Shown: positions 1 through 9,031, counted from the stretch's first letter. The stretch is 64,000 bases of DNA from Catellatospora paridis (GCF_009720365.1 NZ_ML769322.1:185629-249628); one strand, 5' to 3'. Notes: a model not told the origin generated them from the letters alone. Translations and numbers: made by a program.

Positions 1-71
1 CGCCGGCATCGGCGCCCAACGCTCCGGCCACCGCTGAAACGTCACCGGGGCCTCGCGGCCATCGGACCTGG

Positions 72-1031
72 TCACGAAGCGGTCAGGGTCTGCTCTCGCT
101 CGGCGGCGATCTCGGCGAGCCGGGCCTGCGTCTGCGCGAGCCGCCGGTCGAGTTGCCGTCCGATCCGGGCCACCTGCTGGTCGCACTGCTGGGCGCGAGC
201 CTGCGCCTGCTGAATCCGGTCCCGTACGGCGAGATCCGTGAAGATGTTGTCGAACCACACGTCCAGGAACCGGGTCAGGCCGTCGACCGCGACGGTGGAC
301 GCCGTACCGGCACCGCCGGGCACGTCGGCGAGCTCGGTGTTCAGCTTGCCGATCAGGTGGTCCGCGATCGCCGCCGCAGCGGCCGCCTCGTCGAGGCGAT
401 CGTGTTTCAACGCGCTGGCGATGGCACCCCCGCCGAAGAATGTGTCATACGTGGACCAGTTGCCCGCACTGTCGAGCAGCCCGGTGAGCGTGCGCAGCGC
501 CGCCGACGCGGCAGCGGCCGCCCGCTGCGCCTCCGTGATCTCCTTGACCTCCGCCTCGGCCACACCGCGGGCCTCGGCCAGTTCGAGCAGCCGCCGCGCC
601 CGGGAGTCCTCGGTCGCCGCGAGGGCACGCTCCTTCTCGTCGAGCACCGCGGCATACTCGGCCGGGGCGTGCCGGAGCGAGGTGAGGCGGGCGTCGACAC
701 CTTCGAGTTCCCGCCGTAGCGTGTCCGCCTCGTTGCCGGCTCGCGTCAGCCGGTACGCCGCCGCGTCGGCCTCGGCCCGTTCCCGGGCGAGTGCGTCGTC
801 GCGGGTCCCCCGCAGCGCGGCGAGCACGCGGGTGAGCGTCATCGTCTCCAGCCGGACGACGTCGCGTGCCTCCCGGTCGCGGACGCTCGACAACTCGCCG
901 ACCCGCGCCTCGGCCTCCTCGATCAGCCTTCGCAGTTCGCCCTGCCGCGCCTGCACGGCCTGCCGCTCGCGCTTCGCCTCGGCGGCCGCCGCCAGCCGCG
1001 CCTCCAAGTCCCCGTGTGCCATGAGTGCCAT
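72..1031 (-). CDS. Coiled-coil protein of unknown function
   Basis: I do not recognise a family. The protein (319 aa) is rich in Ala, Arg, Glu and Leu, and most of residues 5-170 and the last 50 residues have the heptad-like, proline-poor composition of long coiled coils. A middle stretch (about 175-265) is less charged and contains a Gly-rich TFFGGG segment, so it may be a small globular part between two helices. No signal peptide or membrane segment is visible. The ATG at 1031 is chosen because upstream in-frame codons encode low-complexity Cys/His/Arg-rich sequence typical of non-coding GC-rich DNA; an ATG three codons further in is also possible. It diverges from the siderophore operon with about 185 bp between them. 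Bases 1-71, downstream of its stop, hold nothing I can name. Confidence 0.75.
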   Translation of the reverse strand: MALMAHGDLEARLAAAAEAKRERQAVQARQGELRRLIEEAEARVGELSSVRDREARDVVRLETMTLTRVLAALRGTRDDALARERAEADAAAYRLTRAGNEADTLRRELEGVDARLTSLRHAPAEYAAVLDEKERALAATEDSRARRLLELAEARGVAEAEVKEITEAQRAAAAASAALRTLTGLLDSAGNWSTYDTFFGGGAIASALKHDRLDEAAAAAAIADHLIGKLNTELADVPGGAGTASTVAVDGLTRFLDVWFDNIFTDLAVRDRIQQAQARAQQCDQQVARIGRQLDRRLAQTQARLAEIAAEREQTLTAS

Positions 1032-1216
1032 TTCAGCAGCCCCGGGCAACGCTGCGCCCCATCCCCGGCCCGGATGCCGTTGGCTGTGGTGGCAGGCACT
1101 GCCCCTAACGGATCCTAGGACGCTAGGCTGAGACGGGCAGTGGCAGGCGGCGGCCCCGGTGGTCCACACTGGATCTCTGCCGAGCCCGTCGGACGAGGGA
1201 GTGGACCATCAACAGC

Positions 1217-2776
1217 GTGCCGAGTGTGAGCGAGACACTCCCCGGGGCCCGCGCCGCGATCCTCGCCAGGCTGTGGGGCGCGCTGGTCCGCGAGCCGCTG
1301 CCGGGCGTCGTCGAACGGCAGGCGTACGGCGGCGACACCCGGATCACCCTGACGAGCGGCCAGCGGCTGATCGGGTCGGCGGCGCTGGCCCAGCCGTTCG
1401 CGGTCCCGCCCGAGGGCATGCGCGTCGTCACCGACGCCGGGGCGTTCGACGACCCGGTCGAGCTGCTGCGCGCGCTGCGCCTGCCGGGTGACGTCGCGCG
1501 GTTGACCACCGAGGTCGCCGACAGCGTGGTCGGGCTCGCCCTGGCACGGGCCGGTCAGCCGTACCGGCCCGGCGGCGAGCCGACGCTGACCGTGCTCGCG
1601 GGCCGCCCGGACGGCCTGGCGCTGCTGGAGCAGTCCGTGGTGGACGGTCACCCGCTGCACCCGTGCTGCCGCACCCGGATCGGCATGTCGCAGGCCGACG
1701 TGCTGCGGTTCGCGCCCGAGCACCGGCCCACGGTGGAGCTGGAGGTGTTCACCGTGCCGGCCAAGCGCTGGCTGACCACCGGCGCGGGGCTCGCGCCGCG
1801 GCTGCCCGTGCACCCGTGGCAGCGCGAGCACGTGCTGTCGGCGTACCCCTTCCTCAAACCCGACGGCGCCCGGATCGCGGCCATGCCGCTGATGTCGCTG
1901 CGCACCCTGGCCGCGGTCGCCGACCCGACGCGGCACTACAAGACCGCGGTCGACGTGCAGATGACCAGCGCGGTGCGGATCGTGTCCCCGGCCGCGGTGC
2001 GCAACGGCCCGGTGGTGTCGAAGCTGCTGGCCGTCGTCGCCGCCGACCTCGGCCTGCAGGTGTGGCCCGAGCTCGCCGGAGGTGCGGTGCTGGACACCGA
2101 CGGCACGCCGCTGCGCAGCCTGGCCGTGGTGGTCCGGCGAGCCCCCAGACCCGGCCCGAACGAGGTGATCCTGCCGGTCGCGGCGCTGGCCGCGCCGTCA
2201 CCGGCCGACGGCCGCCCGCTGATCCGCGAGGCGGTCCTGCTCGGCTACGGCGGCCACCCGGCCGGCTTCCTCGCCGACCTGGCCGCCCTGATCGTGCCGG
2301 TGCTGCTGACGCTGCTGCACCGCGGCGTCGCACTCGAGGCGCACGGGCAGAACTTGCTGGTCACGCTCACCCATGGGCGGCCGACCGGGCTGTCCTACCG
2401 CGACGTCGGCGGGGTGCGCCTGAGCCCCGCCCGGCTGCGCCGCCACGGCGTGGACGTCCCCGCCCTGCACGGCGACCTGGCCAGTGACGACCCGGTGCAG
2501 TTGCGGGCCAAGGCGCTGGGCTCGGGCATCGCGGTGGCGCTCGGCGAGCCGATCGCGGTGCTGTCGCGGGAGTACGGCATCGAGCCGCAGCAGCTGTGGC
2601 GGCTGGTCCGCGACCGGGTCGAGCAGGCGTATGACAGCCTGCCGCCGTCGGCCGCCGCGGACGCGCGGTCCGTGCTCGGCGATCCGCTGCCGCTGAAGGC
2701 GACGACCGCGATGCGGCTGGCCGACGACCCGCTCGACGACGTCTGGGCGCAGCTGCCCAATCCCCTGGCCGCGTGA
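1217..2776 (+). CDS. NIS siderophore synthetase, IucA/IucC family (first of two)
   Basis: NRPS-independent siderophore synthetases use ATP to adenylate a carboxylate (often citrate) and condense it with an amine or alcohol in the cytoplasm. This 519-aa protein has the family landmarks in order: the HPLHPCCRTRIG nucleotide-binding motif (about 150), the WQREH segment (about 200), the QMTSAVRI...NGPVVSKLL active-site block (about 245-275), and the EAHGQN motif followed by a YRD triplet (about 375-400). The usual Lys of the HP motif is Arg here, as in the next gene. The GTG at 1217 is a guess; the nearest GGGAG-like site is about 15 bases upstream, and a GTG at 1226 is also possible. The stop overlaps the start of the second synthetase by one base (TGATG), so the genes are translationally coupled. 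Substrates cannot be read from sequence. Confidence 0.93.
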   Translation: MPSVSETLPGARAAILARLWGALVREPLPGVVERQAYGGDTRITLTSGQRLIGSAALAQPFAVPPEGMRVVTDAGAFDDPVELLRALRLPGDVARLTTEVADSVVGLALARAGQPYRPGGEPTLTVLAGRPDGLALLEQSVVDGHPLHPCCRTRIGMSQADVLRFAPEHRPTVELEVFTVPAKRWLTTGAGLAPRLPVHPWQREHVLSAYPFLKPDGARIAAMPLMSLRTLAAVADPTRHYKTAVDVQMTSAVRIVSPAAVRNGPVVSKLLAVVAADLGLQVWPELAGGAVLDTDGTPLRSLAVVVRRAPRPGPNEVILPVAALAAPSPADGRPLIREAVLLGYGGHPAGFLADLAALIVPVLLTLLHRGVALEAHGQNLLVTLTHGRPTGLSYRDVGGVRLSPARLRRHGVDVPALHGDLASDDPVQLRAKALGSGIAVALGEPIAVLSREYGIEPQQLWRLVRDRVEQAYDSLPPSAAADARSVLGDPLPLKATTAMRLADDPLDDVWAQLPNPLAA

Positions 2777-4386
2777 TGCGCCCGCTCACCGATCCCATCG
2801 CCGCCGAGCTGGCGGACCTGGCCCCGCAGCTGCTGCACGGCTACTTCGACGCGCTGCCGCGGGCCCGGGTCACCGTGGCCACCCGGCTGGCCGAGGCGCT
2901 GTGGCGCGAAGACATCGGCGACGCGCGCGTCCGCTTCCGCGGCGAACGGCACGGCTTCGACCGGGTGCTGCTGGACCCGGTCGACGTGGACCCGGTCACC
3001 CTGGTGACCCACGAGGGCCTGCGGGCGGAGCTGGACAGCGCGGTGCACGGGCTGGCGCTGGCGTACGCCCGGCGCGCGTCCATGGACCCCGGGCACCGCG
3101 CCGCCGCCGCGGTCGCGGGCGCGCCCGACATGCTCGCGCTGCTCGACGGCAGCGCGCCGGACGAGCGCACCGCCCGGCTGGAGCAGCTCGCGGTCGAGGG
3201 GCACAACCTGCACCCGTGCGGGCGCACCCGGCTGGGCTGGAGCACCGGCGACCTGATCGCGCACGACCTGGAGAGCGAGTCGACCGCGATCGGCTTCCTG
3301 GCCGTGCCGCCGGAGCTGGCGCTGGGCGACGACCTGTCCGAGCGGCTCGGCGTCGCGGCCCCCGGCGGGCGGCGGCTGCTGCCGGTGCACATCTGGCAGC
3401 TGCGGCACCTGACCGGCCGGCACCCGGACCTGTTCGCCGACGGCACGCTGCGGGTGCTCGACGAGGTGCTGCCGGCCCGGCCCACCGCGGCGCTGCGCAC
3501 CGTGCTGCCGCCGGGCTCGACCTACCTGAAGCTGTCGCTGGACATCCAGGTCACCTCGACCCGGCGCAGCATCTCCATCGCCTCCACCCGCAACGGCCCG
3601 GCGCTCAGCACGGTGCTCGGGCAGCTGCTGGAGCTGGTGCCCGGTGGCGGGCGGGTGCTGCTGATGACCGAGCCCGCGGGCGTCGCCGGGCTGCTGGAGG
3701 ACGGCCGCCAGCTCAGCACCATCGTGCGCGACGGGCTGGGCGGCCGGCTGGCCGCGGGCGAGCAGCCGGTCCCGGCGAGCTCGCTGGCCGCGCTCGACCC
3801 GGTCAGCGGGCGGACGCTGCTGTCCGGCCTGGTCGACCGGTATGCGGTCGCCCGCGCCCTGGCCGGCCCGCGCACCGCCGCGGCGGGTTTCCTGCGCGAG
3901 TACGCCGGGCTGCTGCTGCCGCCGGTGCTGGCGCTGGCCGCCCGGCACGGCATCGGCCTGGAGGCGCACCTGCAGAACTGCGTCCCGACCTTCCTGGACG
4001 GCGTCCCCCACCGGCTCGGCCTGCGGGATCTGGCGGGCCTGCGCGTGCACCACCCGCGGCTGGCCGCCTCCGGGGCGAGGCTGCAGCTGTGGCCCGGCTC
4101 GGTGATCGGCACCGAGGACGACACGGTGCTGCTGTCCAAGGTGGCCTACACCGCGTTCCAGGCGCACCTGGGCGAGCTGGTGCTGCGGCTGGGGCAGTCG
4201 CACGGCCTGGCCGCCGACGAAGCCTGGCCGATCGTGCGCGAGGTGGTGGACGAGAGCCTGCGCGGGCACCCCGACCACGCCTTCTACACGGCCGCGACGG
4301 TGCCGCACAAGGCGCTGACCCGCATGCGGCTGGCCGGCGCGGGCGACCTCTACGTACCGGTGCAGAATCCGCTGCATGGCCTCTGA
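2776..4386 (+). CDS. NIS siderophore synthetase, IucA/IucC family (second of two)
   Basis: A 536-aa paralogue of the preceding gene. It carries GHNLHPCGRTRLGW (about 140), HIWQLRH (about 200), LDIQVTSTRRSIS...NGPALS (about 255-280) and EAHLQN with a following LRDLAG (about 395-420), the ordered IucA/IucC and C-terminal FhuF-like signature. The pair are clearly diverged from each other, which fits two successive condensations on one siderophore rather than a recent duplication. The ATG at 2776 is preferred over the GTG at 2773 because it gives the usual one-base stop/start overlap. Its 3' end overlaps the decarboxylase gene by 11 bases. No exporter, ferric-siderophore receptor or reductase is seen next to it. 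Confidence 0.93.
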   Translation: MRPLTDPIAAELADLAPQLLHGYFDALPRARVTVATRLAEALWREDIGDARVRFRGERHGFDRVLLDPVDVDPVTLVTHEGLRAELDSAVHGLALAYARRASMDPGHRAAAAVAGAPDMLALLDGSAPDERTARLEQLAVEGHNLHPCGRTRLGWSTGDLIAHDLESESTAIGFLAVPPELALGDDLSERLGVAAPGGRRLLPVHIWQLRHLTGRHPDLFADGTLRVLDEVLPARPTAALRTVLPPGSTYLKLSLDIQVTSTRRSISIASTRNGPALSTVLGQLLELVPGGGRVLLMTEPAGVAGLLEDGRQLSTIVRDGLGGRLAAGEQPVPASSLAALDPVSGRTLLSGLVDRYAVARALAGPRTAAAGFLREYAGLLLPPVLALAARHGIGLEAHLQNCVPTFLDGVPHRLGLRDLAGLRVHHPRLAASGARLQLWPGSVIGTEDDTVLLSKVAYTAFQAHLGELVLRLGQSHGLAADEAWPIVREVVDESLRGHPDHAFYTAATVPHKALTRMRLAGAGDLYVPVQNPLHGL

Positions 4387-5626
4387 TCAGCACCCCCCGC
4401 ACCGCGACGCGCGCCGAACCGCCCCGGACTCCGCGACAGCGGGACCGGCGACCTCGGCCGAGGCTGCGGCGGCGGCCCGGCACGTGATCCCGGAGCGGGT
4501 CACGGTGGCGCTGCGCGGACTCGACGGGCCCGTCTGCGCCTACGTCTACGACCCGGGTGTGCTGCGGGCTCGGGTCGCCGAGCTGCGGCGGGCGCTGCCG
4601 GGTGTGACCGTCTGCTACGCGGTGAAGGCCAACGGGCACCCGGCGATCGTGGCCGCGGCGGCCGAGGCCTGCGACGGCCTGGAGGTCGCCTCGGGCGGCG
4701 AGCTGGCGCTGGCCGAAGCGGCCGGGGCGGCGCGGATCGTGTTCGGCGGCCCGGCCAAGACCGAGGCGGAGCTGGCCCACGCGCTGCGCCTGGGCGCGAC
4801 GGTCAACGTGGAGAGCACCCTGGAACTGCGGCGGCTCAGCCTGCTGGCGCAACGGGCGGGCACGACCGCGGCCATCACGCTGCGGGTGAACCGCGCCGAC
4901 GCGGGGCTGCCCGGCACGCATGCGATGACGGGCGCGCCGACCCCGTTCGGCGTCGACGAGGCGCAGCTGCCCGAGGCGGTGGCGCTGGCGAGGTCACTGC
5001 CCGGCCTCGACCTGTCCGGCTGGCACCTGCACGCGGTCTCCAACAACCTGGACGCGGCCGCGCACTCGGCCTTCCTCGCCGAGGCGCTGCGCTGGTCGGC
5101 GGAGACGTCCCGGCGGCTCGGCGTGCCGCTGCGCACGGTCAACGCGGGCGGCGGCTTCGGCGTGGACTACGCCGGGAACGCGGTGTTCGCGCTGGACGAG
5201 CTGCGGGTGCGCGTGCCGGACGGGGTCGAGCTGGTGGTGGAGCCGGGCCGGTGGCTCGCCGCCGACACCGGCTGGTACGCCGCGGAGGTGCTCGACCTCA
5301 AGCGCACGCACGGGCGCTGGTTCGCGGTGCTGCGCGGCGGCACCCACCACTTCCGCCTGCCCGCGGCGTGGGGATACGACCACCCGTTCACCGTGCTGCC
5401 GATGCAGCGGTGGGACTGGCCGTGGCCCCGGCCCGAGGTCGCAGGTGTGGCGGTGGACGCCGTCGGCGAGCTGTGCACGCCGCGTGACGTGCTCTGCCGC
5501 GGGCAGCGCGTGGACCGGCTGCGGGTCGGCGATCTGCTGGTTTTCGGGCGTACCGGGGCATATGGCTGGGACATCTCGCATCATGCGTTCCTGCGTCACC
5601 CGGAACCGGATTTCCTCGTCCTCTGA
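4376..5626 (+). CDS. Type III PLP-dependent decarboxylase, SbnH/PvsE-like
   Basis: Fold III (alanine racemase/ornithine-DAP decarboxylase) enzyme of 416 aa. YAVKAN supplies the PLP lysine (K84), VASGGE and GGGFGVDY are barrel and phosphate-binding segments, EPGR (about 280) contacts PLP, and GELCTPRDVL near 365 replaces the CDSxD motif of true DAP decarboxylases. The LCTPxD form is what I know from SbnH of staphyloferrin B and PvsE of vibrioferrin biosynthesis, which decarboxylate an amino-acid-citrate intermediate (for example citryl-diaminopropionate to citryl-ethylenediamine). The first 35 residues are disordered and Ala/Arg-rich. The 11-base overlap with the second synthetase supports one operon and a role in trimming a siderophore intermediate. 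The exact substrate is an inference. Confidence 0.88.
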   Translation: MASDQHPPHRDARRTAPDSATAGPATSAEAAAAARHVIPERVTVALRGLDGPVCAYVYDPGVLRARVAELRRALPGVTVCYAVKANGHPAIVAAAAEACDGLEVASGGELALAEAAGAARIVFGGPAKTEAELAHALRLGATVNVESTLELRRLSLLAQRAGTTAAITLRVNRADAGLPGTHAMTGAPTPFGVDEAQLPEAVALARSLPGLDLSGWHLHAVSNNLDAAAHSAFLAEALRWSAETSRRLGVPLRTVNAGGGFGVDYAGNAVFALDELRVRVPDGVELVVEPGRWLAADTGWYAAEVLDLKRTHGRWFAVLRGGTHHFRLPAAWGYDHPFTVLPMQRWDWPWPRPEVAGVAVDAVGELCTPRDVLCRGQRVDRLRVGDLLVFGRTGAYGWDISHHAFLRHPEPDFLVL

Positions 5627-5687
5627 ACGCGCAGCGTGATCTCACGTCTACCCAGCGAATCGGATGATCACGAGATGGTCCGCCCTG

Positions 5688-5742
5688 TTCGACCTGGCTT
5701 GACAACGCCCTAGACTGTGCCGGTCCACCACGAGTTGTGGTG
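5688..5742 (+). promoter_or_regulatory. Candidate promoter plus a 6-bp dyad before the VWA gene
   Basis: TTCGAC (5688-5693), a 17-base spacer and TAGACT (5711-5716) form a plausible housekeeping promoter for the gene starting at 5796. Just downstream, CACCAC and GTGGTG (5726-5731 and 5737-5742) form a small dyad with a 5-base centre that could be an operator or a leader hairpin. Both are pattern calls only. Confidence 0.4.
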
Positions 5743-5795
5743 CGTAACACCCCCCTTTCACCCCCCCTCGACACCCCTCGAAAGCGGAGGCCCCG

Positions 5796-7535
5796 ATGCC
5801 GAACGGCCGTAACTCCACGGTCCGATCGCACCGGCGCGGTGGTGGCCGTCGCCGCAGCATCGCGCCGTGGATCGTCATCCCGACGGCGCTCGTGCTGATC
5901 GGTTCCGGTGTGACCATCGGCTATGTGTACGTCATCAAGGACTCGTGCAGTGGCAGCACCGAGGCCACCGTCGTGGCCGCCCCGGGCACGGCCACCCTGC
6001 TGCGCTCCCTGGCCGGCAAGTGGGCCGAGACCAACCCGTCCGTCGACGGCGTCTGCGCCTCGGTGACGATCGGCGAGCAGGACACCGCGGCGACCGTGCG
6101 GGCGCTGACCCGCGAGTGGGACACGGCCGTCTCCGGCCCGGCTCCCGACGTGTGGGTCCCGCCGTCCAGCGCCTGGGTCAAGGCAGCCGCCGCGACCAGC
6201 GAGGCAGCCGACAAGGTACTGCCGGACCTGCTGCCGAGCGTGGCGCGTACACCCGTCGTCATCGCCATGCCGAAGGCCGCGGCCGAGAAGCTCGGCTGGC
6301 CCGACGCCAAGCTGGACTGGAAGGACCTGCTCGACAAGCTCGCGCAGGACGGCTCGGTCAAGGTCGGCATGAGCGACCCGGGAGCCTCGACCGCCGGTCT
6401 GCTGGCCCTGTCGGCGATCATCGACGCCGACGACAACACCGAGGTCGACCCCACCGAGCTGGGCCGCGTCTTCGCGCTGGAGCAGCGCATGGCGCTCTAC
6501 AAGACCAGCACCGAGGAGCTGTTCGCCGAGTACGTCAGCAGCGGCGGCAAGTCGGTCAACGCGTTCCCGGCCCTGGAGCAGGACGTGGTGCGGCACAACA
6601 CCGAGCACCCCGATCTGCCACTGGTGGCCGTCTACCCGCAGAACGCCACCACCGAGGCCGACAACCCGTACCTGGTGCTCAGGAACGCCGGCTGGACCAA
6701 CCCGCAGCGCGTCGGCGCGGCCGAGGCGTTCCTGGGTTACCTGCGCGGCGACGCCGCCCGCAGCGAGGTGCAGAAGCTGGGCTACCGCGATTCCAACCGC
6801 CAGCCCGGCCCGCAGCTGTCCCCCGCCAACGGCGTGATCAGCAAGCTCACCGCGCTCCCCGGCGGCGTGCTGCTCACCGAGTCGATCACCAAGACCACGG
6901 AGACGTGGACGGCGCTCACCCGCCCCACCAACATGCTGCTGGTGCTCGACGTGTCGGGCTCCATGGGCGGCGTGGTGCGGGGCACCGACGGCCAGACCAA
7001 GCTCGACCTGACCAAGTCGGGCGCACAGGAAGCCGTCGACATGTTCGGCGACGACGCCCAGGTCGGCCTGTGGAGCTTCTCGTCCAAGCAGGCCGGCAAC
7101 AAGGCGTACAAGGAGCTGGTCCCGCTCGGCAAGCTGACCGACGAGGTCGCCGGCAAGGCTCGCCGCGACCAGCTCACCGCCAAGCTCAAGAGCCTGGAGC
7201 CGGGCGGCGCGACCGGCATGTACGACACGGTGTGGGCGGCGTACCAGACCATGCAGAAGAACTTCGTGCCGGGTGCGACGAACATGATCGTGCTGCTCTC
7301 CGACGGCGCGGACGACGACCAGCTGCAGGGCCTCAAGCTCGACCAGCTCATCGAGAAGATGAAGGGCGCGGACAAGGAGCGCCCGGTCAAGGTGGTCACC
7401 ATCGCCCTGGGCAAGCCGTCCAACAGCGATGCACTGGCCAAGATCTCGGCCGCCACGGGTGTCAGCACCTACAGCTCCGAGCGCTCGTACGACATCGGCA
7501 GCGTCCTGCGCGCCGCCATCTTCGACTACCAGTAA
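5796..7535 (+). CDS. Membrane-anchored solute-binding / von Willebrand A fusion protein
   Basis: A 579-aa protein with a basic cytoplasmic head (residues 1-21), one membrane segment (about 23-45) and a large extracytoplasmic part. Residues 55-360 look like a type 2 periplasmic-binding (ABC solute-binding) domain: GTATLLRSLAGKWAE, PDVWVPPSS, DPGASTAGLLAL and a PYLVLRNA segment near 290. Residues about 380-575 are a VWA domain with a complete metal-ion (MIDAS) signature: DVSGSMGG, a GGATGMYDT threonine and LSDGADDD. MIDAS VWA domains bind protein ligands through a divalent cation. Together this suggests a cell-surface protein that reads a small ligand or envelope state and engages a partner. 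The start is secured by GGAGG five bases upstream. No transporter genes adjoin it, so it is unlikely to be a normal ABC importer subunit. Confidence 0.88.
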   Translation: MPNGRNSTVRSHRRGGGRRRSIAPWIVIPTALVLIGSGVTIGYVYVIKDSCSGSTEATVVAAPGTATLLRSLAGKWAETNPSVDGVCASVTIGEQDTAATVRALTREWDTAVSGPAPDVWVPPSSAWVKAAAATSEAADKVLPDLLPSVARTPVVIAMPKAAAEKLGWPDAKLDWKDLLDKLAQDGSVKVGMSDPGASTAGLLALSAIIDADDNTEVDPTELGRVFALEQRMALYKTSTEELFAEYVSSGGKSVNAFPALEQDVVRHNTEHPDLPLVAVYPQNATTEADNPYLVLRNAGWTNPQRVGAAEAFLGYLRGDAARSEVQKLGYRDSNRQPGPQLSPANGVISKLTALPGGVLLTESITKTTETWTALTRPTNMLLVLDVSGSMGGVVRGTDGQTKLDLTKSGAQEAVDMFGDDAQVGLWSFSSKQAGNKAYKELVPLGKLTDEVAGKARRDQLTAKLKSLEPGGATGMYDTVWAAYQTMQKNFVPGATNMIVLLSDGADDDQLQGLKLDQLIEKMKGADKERPVKVVTIALGKPSNSDALAKISAATGVSTYSSERSYDIGSVLRAAIFDYQ

Positions 7536-7566
7536 CCAGCCGGGCGGCCCGCCGCTCCCCCTCGCG

Positions 7567-7624
7567 CAACTTTTGAAGACTCGCGGCCTCAGGACTGTCC
7601 TGAGGCCGCGAGTCTTTGGAAGTT
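7567..7624. terminator. Long bidirectional hairpin terminator between convergent genes
   Basis: A perfect 19-bp stem (7576-7594 with 7598-7616) around a 3-base loop lies between the VWA gene and pabB, which converge here. After a short mismatch the pairing resumes (CAACTT/AAGTTG), so the arms reach 7567 and 7624. T-rich tracts flank it on both strands. Confidence 0.9.
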
Positions 7625-7650
7625 GCGGACCATGGCCGGGCGGGTCTGGG

Positions 7651-8859
7651 TCAGATGAGGCCGTGCAGGGCGGCGCGGACGGGGGCGGCCTTGGCGGCGG
7701 CCTCGGCGACCTCGGCGGCGGGGTCGGAGTCGATGGTGATGCCGCCGCCGGCCCAGACGTGCAGCCGACGGCCGTCGGCGACGACCGTGCGGATGGTCAG
7801 GCCGAGGTCGATGCCGTCCGGGCCGATCCAGCCCAGCGCGCCCATGCTCGCCCCGCGGCCGACGGGTTCCAGGGCGGCGATCTCGCGCAGCGCGGCGAAC
7901 TTGGGCGCGCCGGTGACCGAGCCGCCGGGGCAGATCGCCCGCAGCAGTTCCGCGAGGCCGGTGCCGGGGCGCAGCCGCGCACTCACCTCCGACTCGGCCT
8001 GCCACAGGTCGGCCCAGCGGCGTACGGCGAACAGCTCCGGCACCCGCACCGTCCCGGTCACCGCGACGTGGGACAGGTCGTTGCGCTGGAGGTCGACGAT
8101 CATGATGTGCTCGGCGCGCTCCTTGGGCGAGCCGAGCAGGTCCGCCCGGCCCGCCTCGGTCGCGGGCGCGGTGCCCTTGATGGGCCGGGTGACGGCGTGC
8201 CCGCCGCGCACCTCGAGCAGGGTCTCCGGGGAGGCGCAGCCGATCGTCCAGCCGTCGCCTTGGAGGATCCCGGCGTACCGGGCACCGGGCAGCCGGGTCA
8301 CCCGGCGCAGCGCGGGCAGCGGGTCGCCGTGGTACTCCGCGGCGGCATGGCCGACCATGTTGACCTGGTAAACGTCCCCTCGGGCGATCGCCTCGCGGAC
8401 CGCCTGCACGGCCTCGGCATGGCGCGAAGGGCTCCAGGAGGGCCGCCACGGGCCGAGCCGCCACGCCCCCACCGTTCGGCCGAGGTCGCCACCCGAGGGC
8501 TCCTGGAGGCGTAGGTTTGCCCTGTGTTCGTAGACCACGACGACGACGTCCGGCACGGCCGGCGCGGGGCTGGGCGCCCCGAGGCAGCCGCCGATCATGG
8601 CGGCTCCGCCCGCCGCGGACACGAACAGCGCGGCGCCGCAGACCTCATGGGCCAGCCCCGCCAGCGACGGCCCGGACAGGTCGCCGACCGGCAGACCATG
8701 CCGGGCCAGGAAGTTCTCCACCAGCGTGGCCGGATCGCCCGGGTCGCCCACACGCCACTCCAGCCGGGAGCGTTCCCACGCCTGGTCACGGCAGGTCACC
8801 GGTATGCCGGGAATATCCCTGGCCATCCCGTGGGTGGGGGCTAGACCGACTGGCTTCAT
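7651..8859 (-). CDS. pabB: Aminodeoxychorismate synthase component I (PabB-like)
   Basis: Chorismate-utilising enzyme of 402 aa. The C-terminal chorismate-binding domain is complete: DVYQVN, PIKGT (226-230), a long helix with MIVDLQRNDL, the PGGSVTGAPK block and the closing GGGITIDS. The motif is PIKGT with a lysine (K228), as in E. coli PabB where this lysine is the nucleophile, rather than the PIAGT of anthranilate synthase TrpE. This points to 4-amino-4-deoxychorismate formation for folate rather than to tryptophan synthesis. No glutamine amidotransferase partner (PabA) or lyase (PabC) is adjacent. The N-terminal domain (1-145) is shorter and less conserved than in TrpE. The ATG at 8859 follows a GAGCGGA site. 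Confidence 0.9.
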   Translation of the reverse strand: MKPVGLAPTHGMARDIPGIPVTCRDQAWERSRLEWRVGDPGDPATLVENFLARHGLPVGDLSGPSLAGLAHEVCGAALFVSAAGGAAMIGGCLGAPSPAPAVPDVVVVVYEHRANLRLQEPSGGDLGRTVGAWRLGPWRPSWSPSRHAEAVQAVREAIARGDVYQVNMVGHAAAEYHGDPLPALRRVTRLPGARYAGILQGDGWTIGCASPETLLEVRGGHAVTRPIKGTAPATEAGRADLLGSPKERAEHIMIVDLQRNDLSHVAVTGTVRVPELFAVRRWADLWQAESEVSARLRPGTGLAELLRAICPGGSVTGAPKFAALREIAALEPVGRGASMGALGWIGPDGIDLGLTIRTVVADGRRLHVWAGGGITIDSDPAAEVAEAAAKAAPVRAALHGLI

Positions 8860-9031
8860 TCCGCTCGTCCGAAAGGTTGATATCTAGAAAGGCCCTGCGT
8901 TACCTGCTCGTAAAAGGCTCGTTCGGCTTGGTAGCGTGCGTCACTGTTGTGATCGACAGCACACCGGCGACGGACGGTCTCAGATCGAGCTTCCACCGCC
9001 ACCACCCCTAACCGAATCGCGGAGAACCCCG

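Noticed and set aside
5699-5704. Consensus TTGACA as the -35 of the VWA gene promoter
   Set aside because: It lies only six bases before TAGACT and no -10 box occurs 16-18 bases downstream, so TTCGAC at 5688 is the better-spaced partner.
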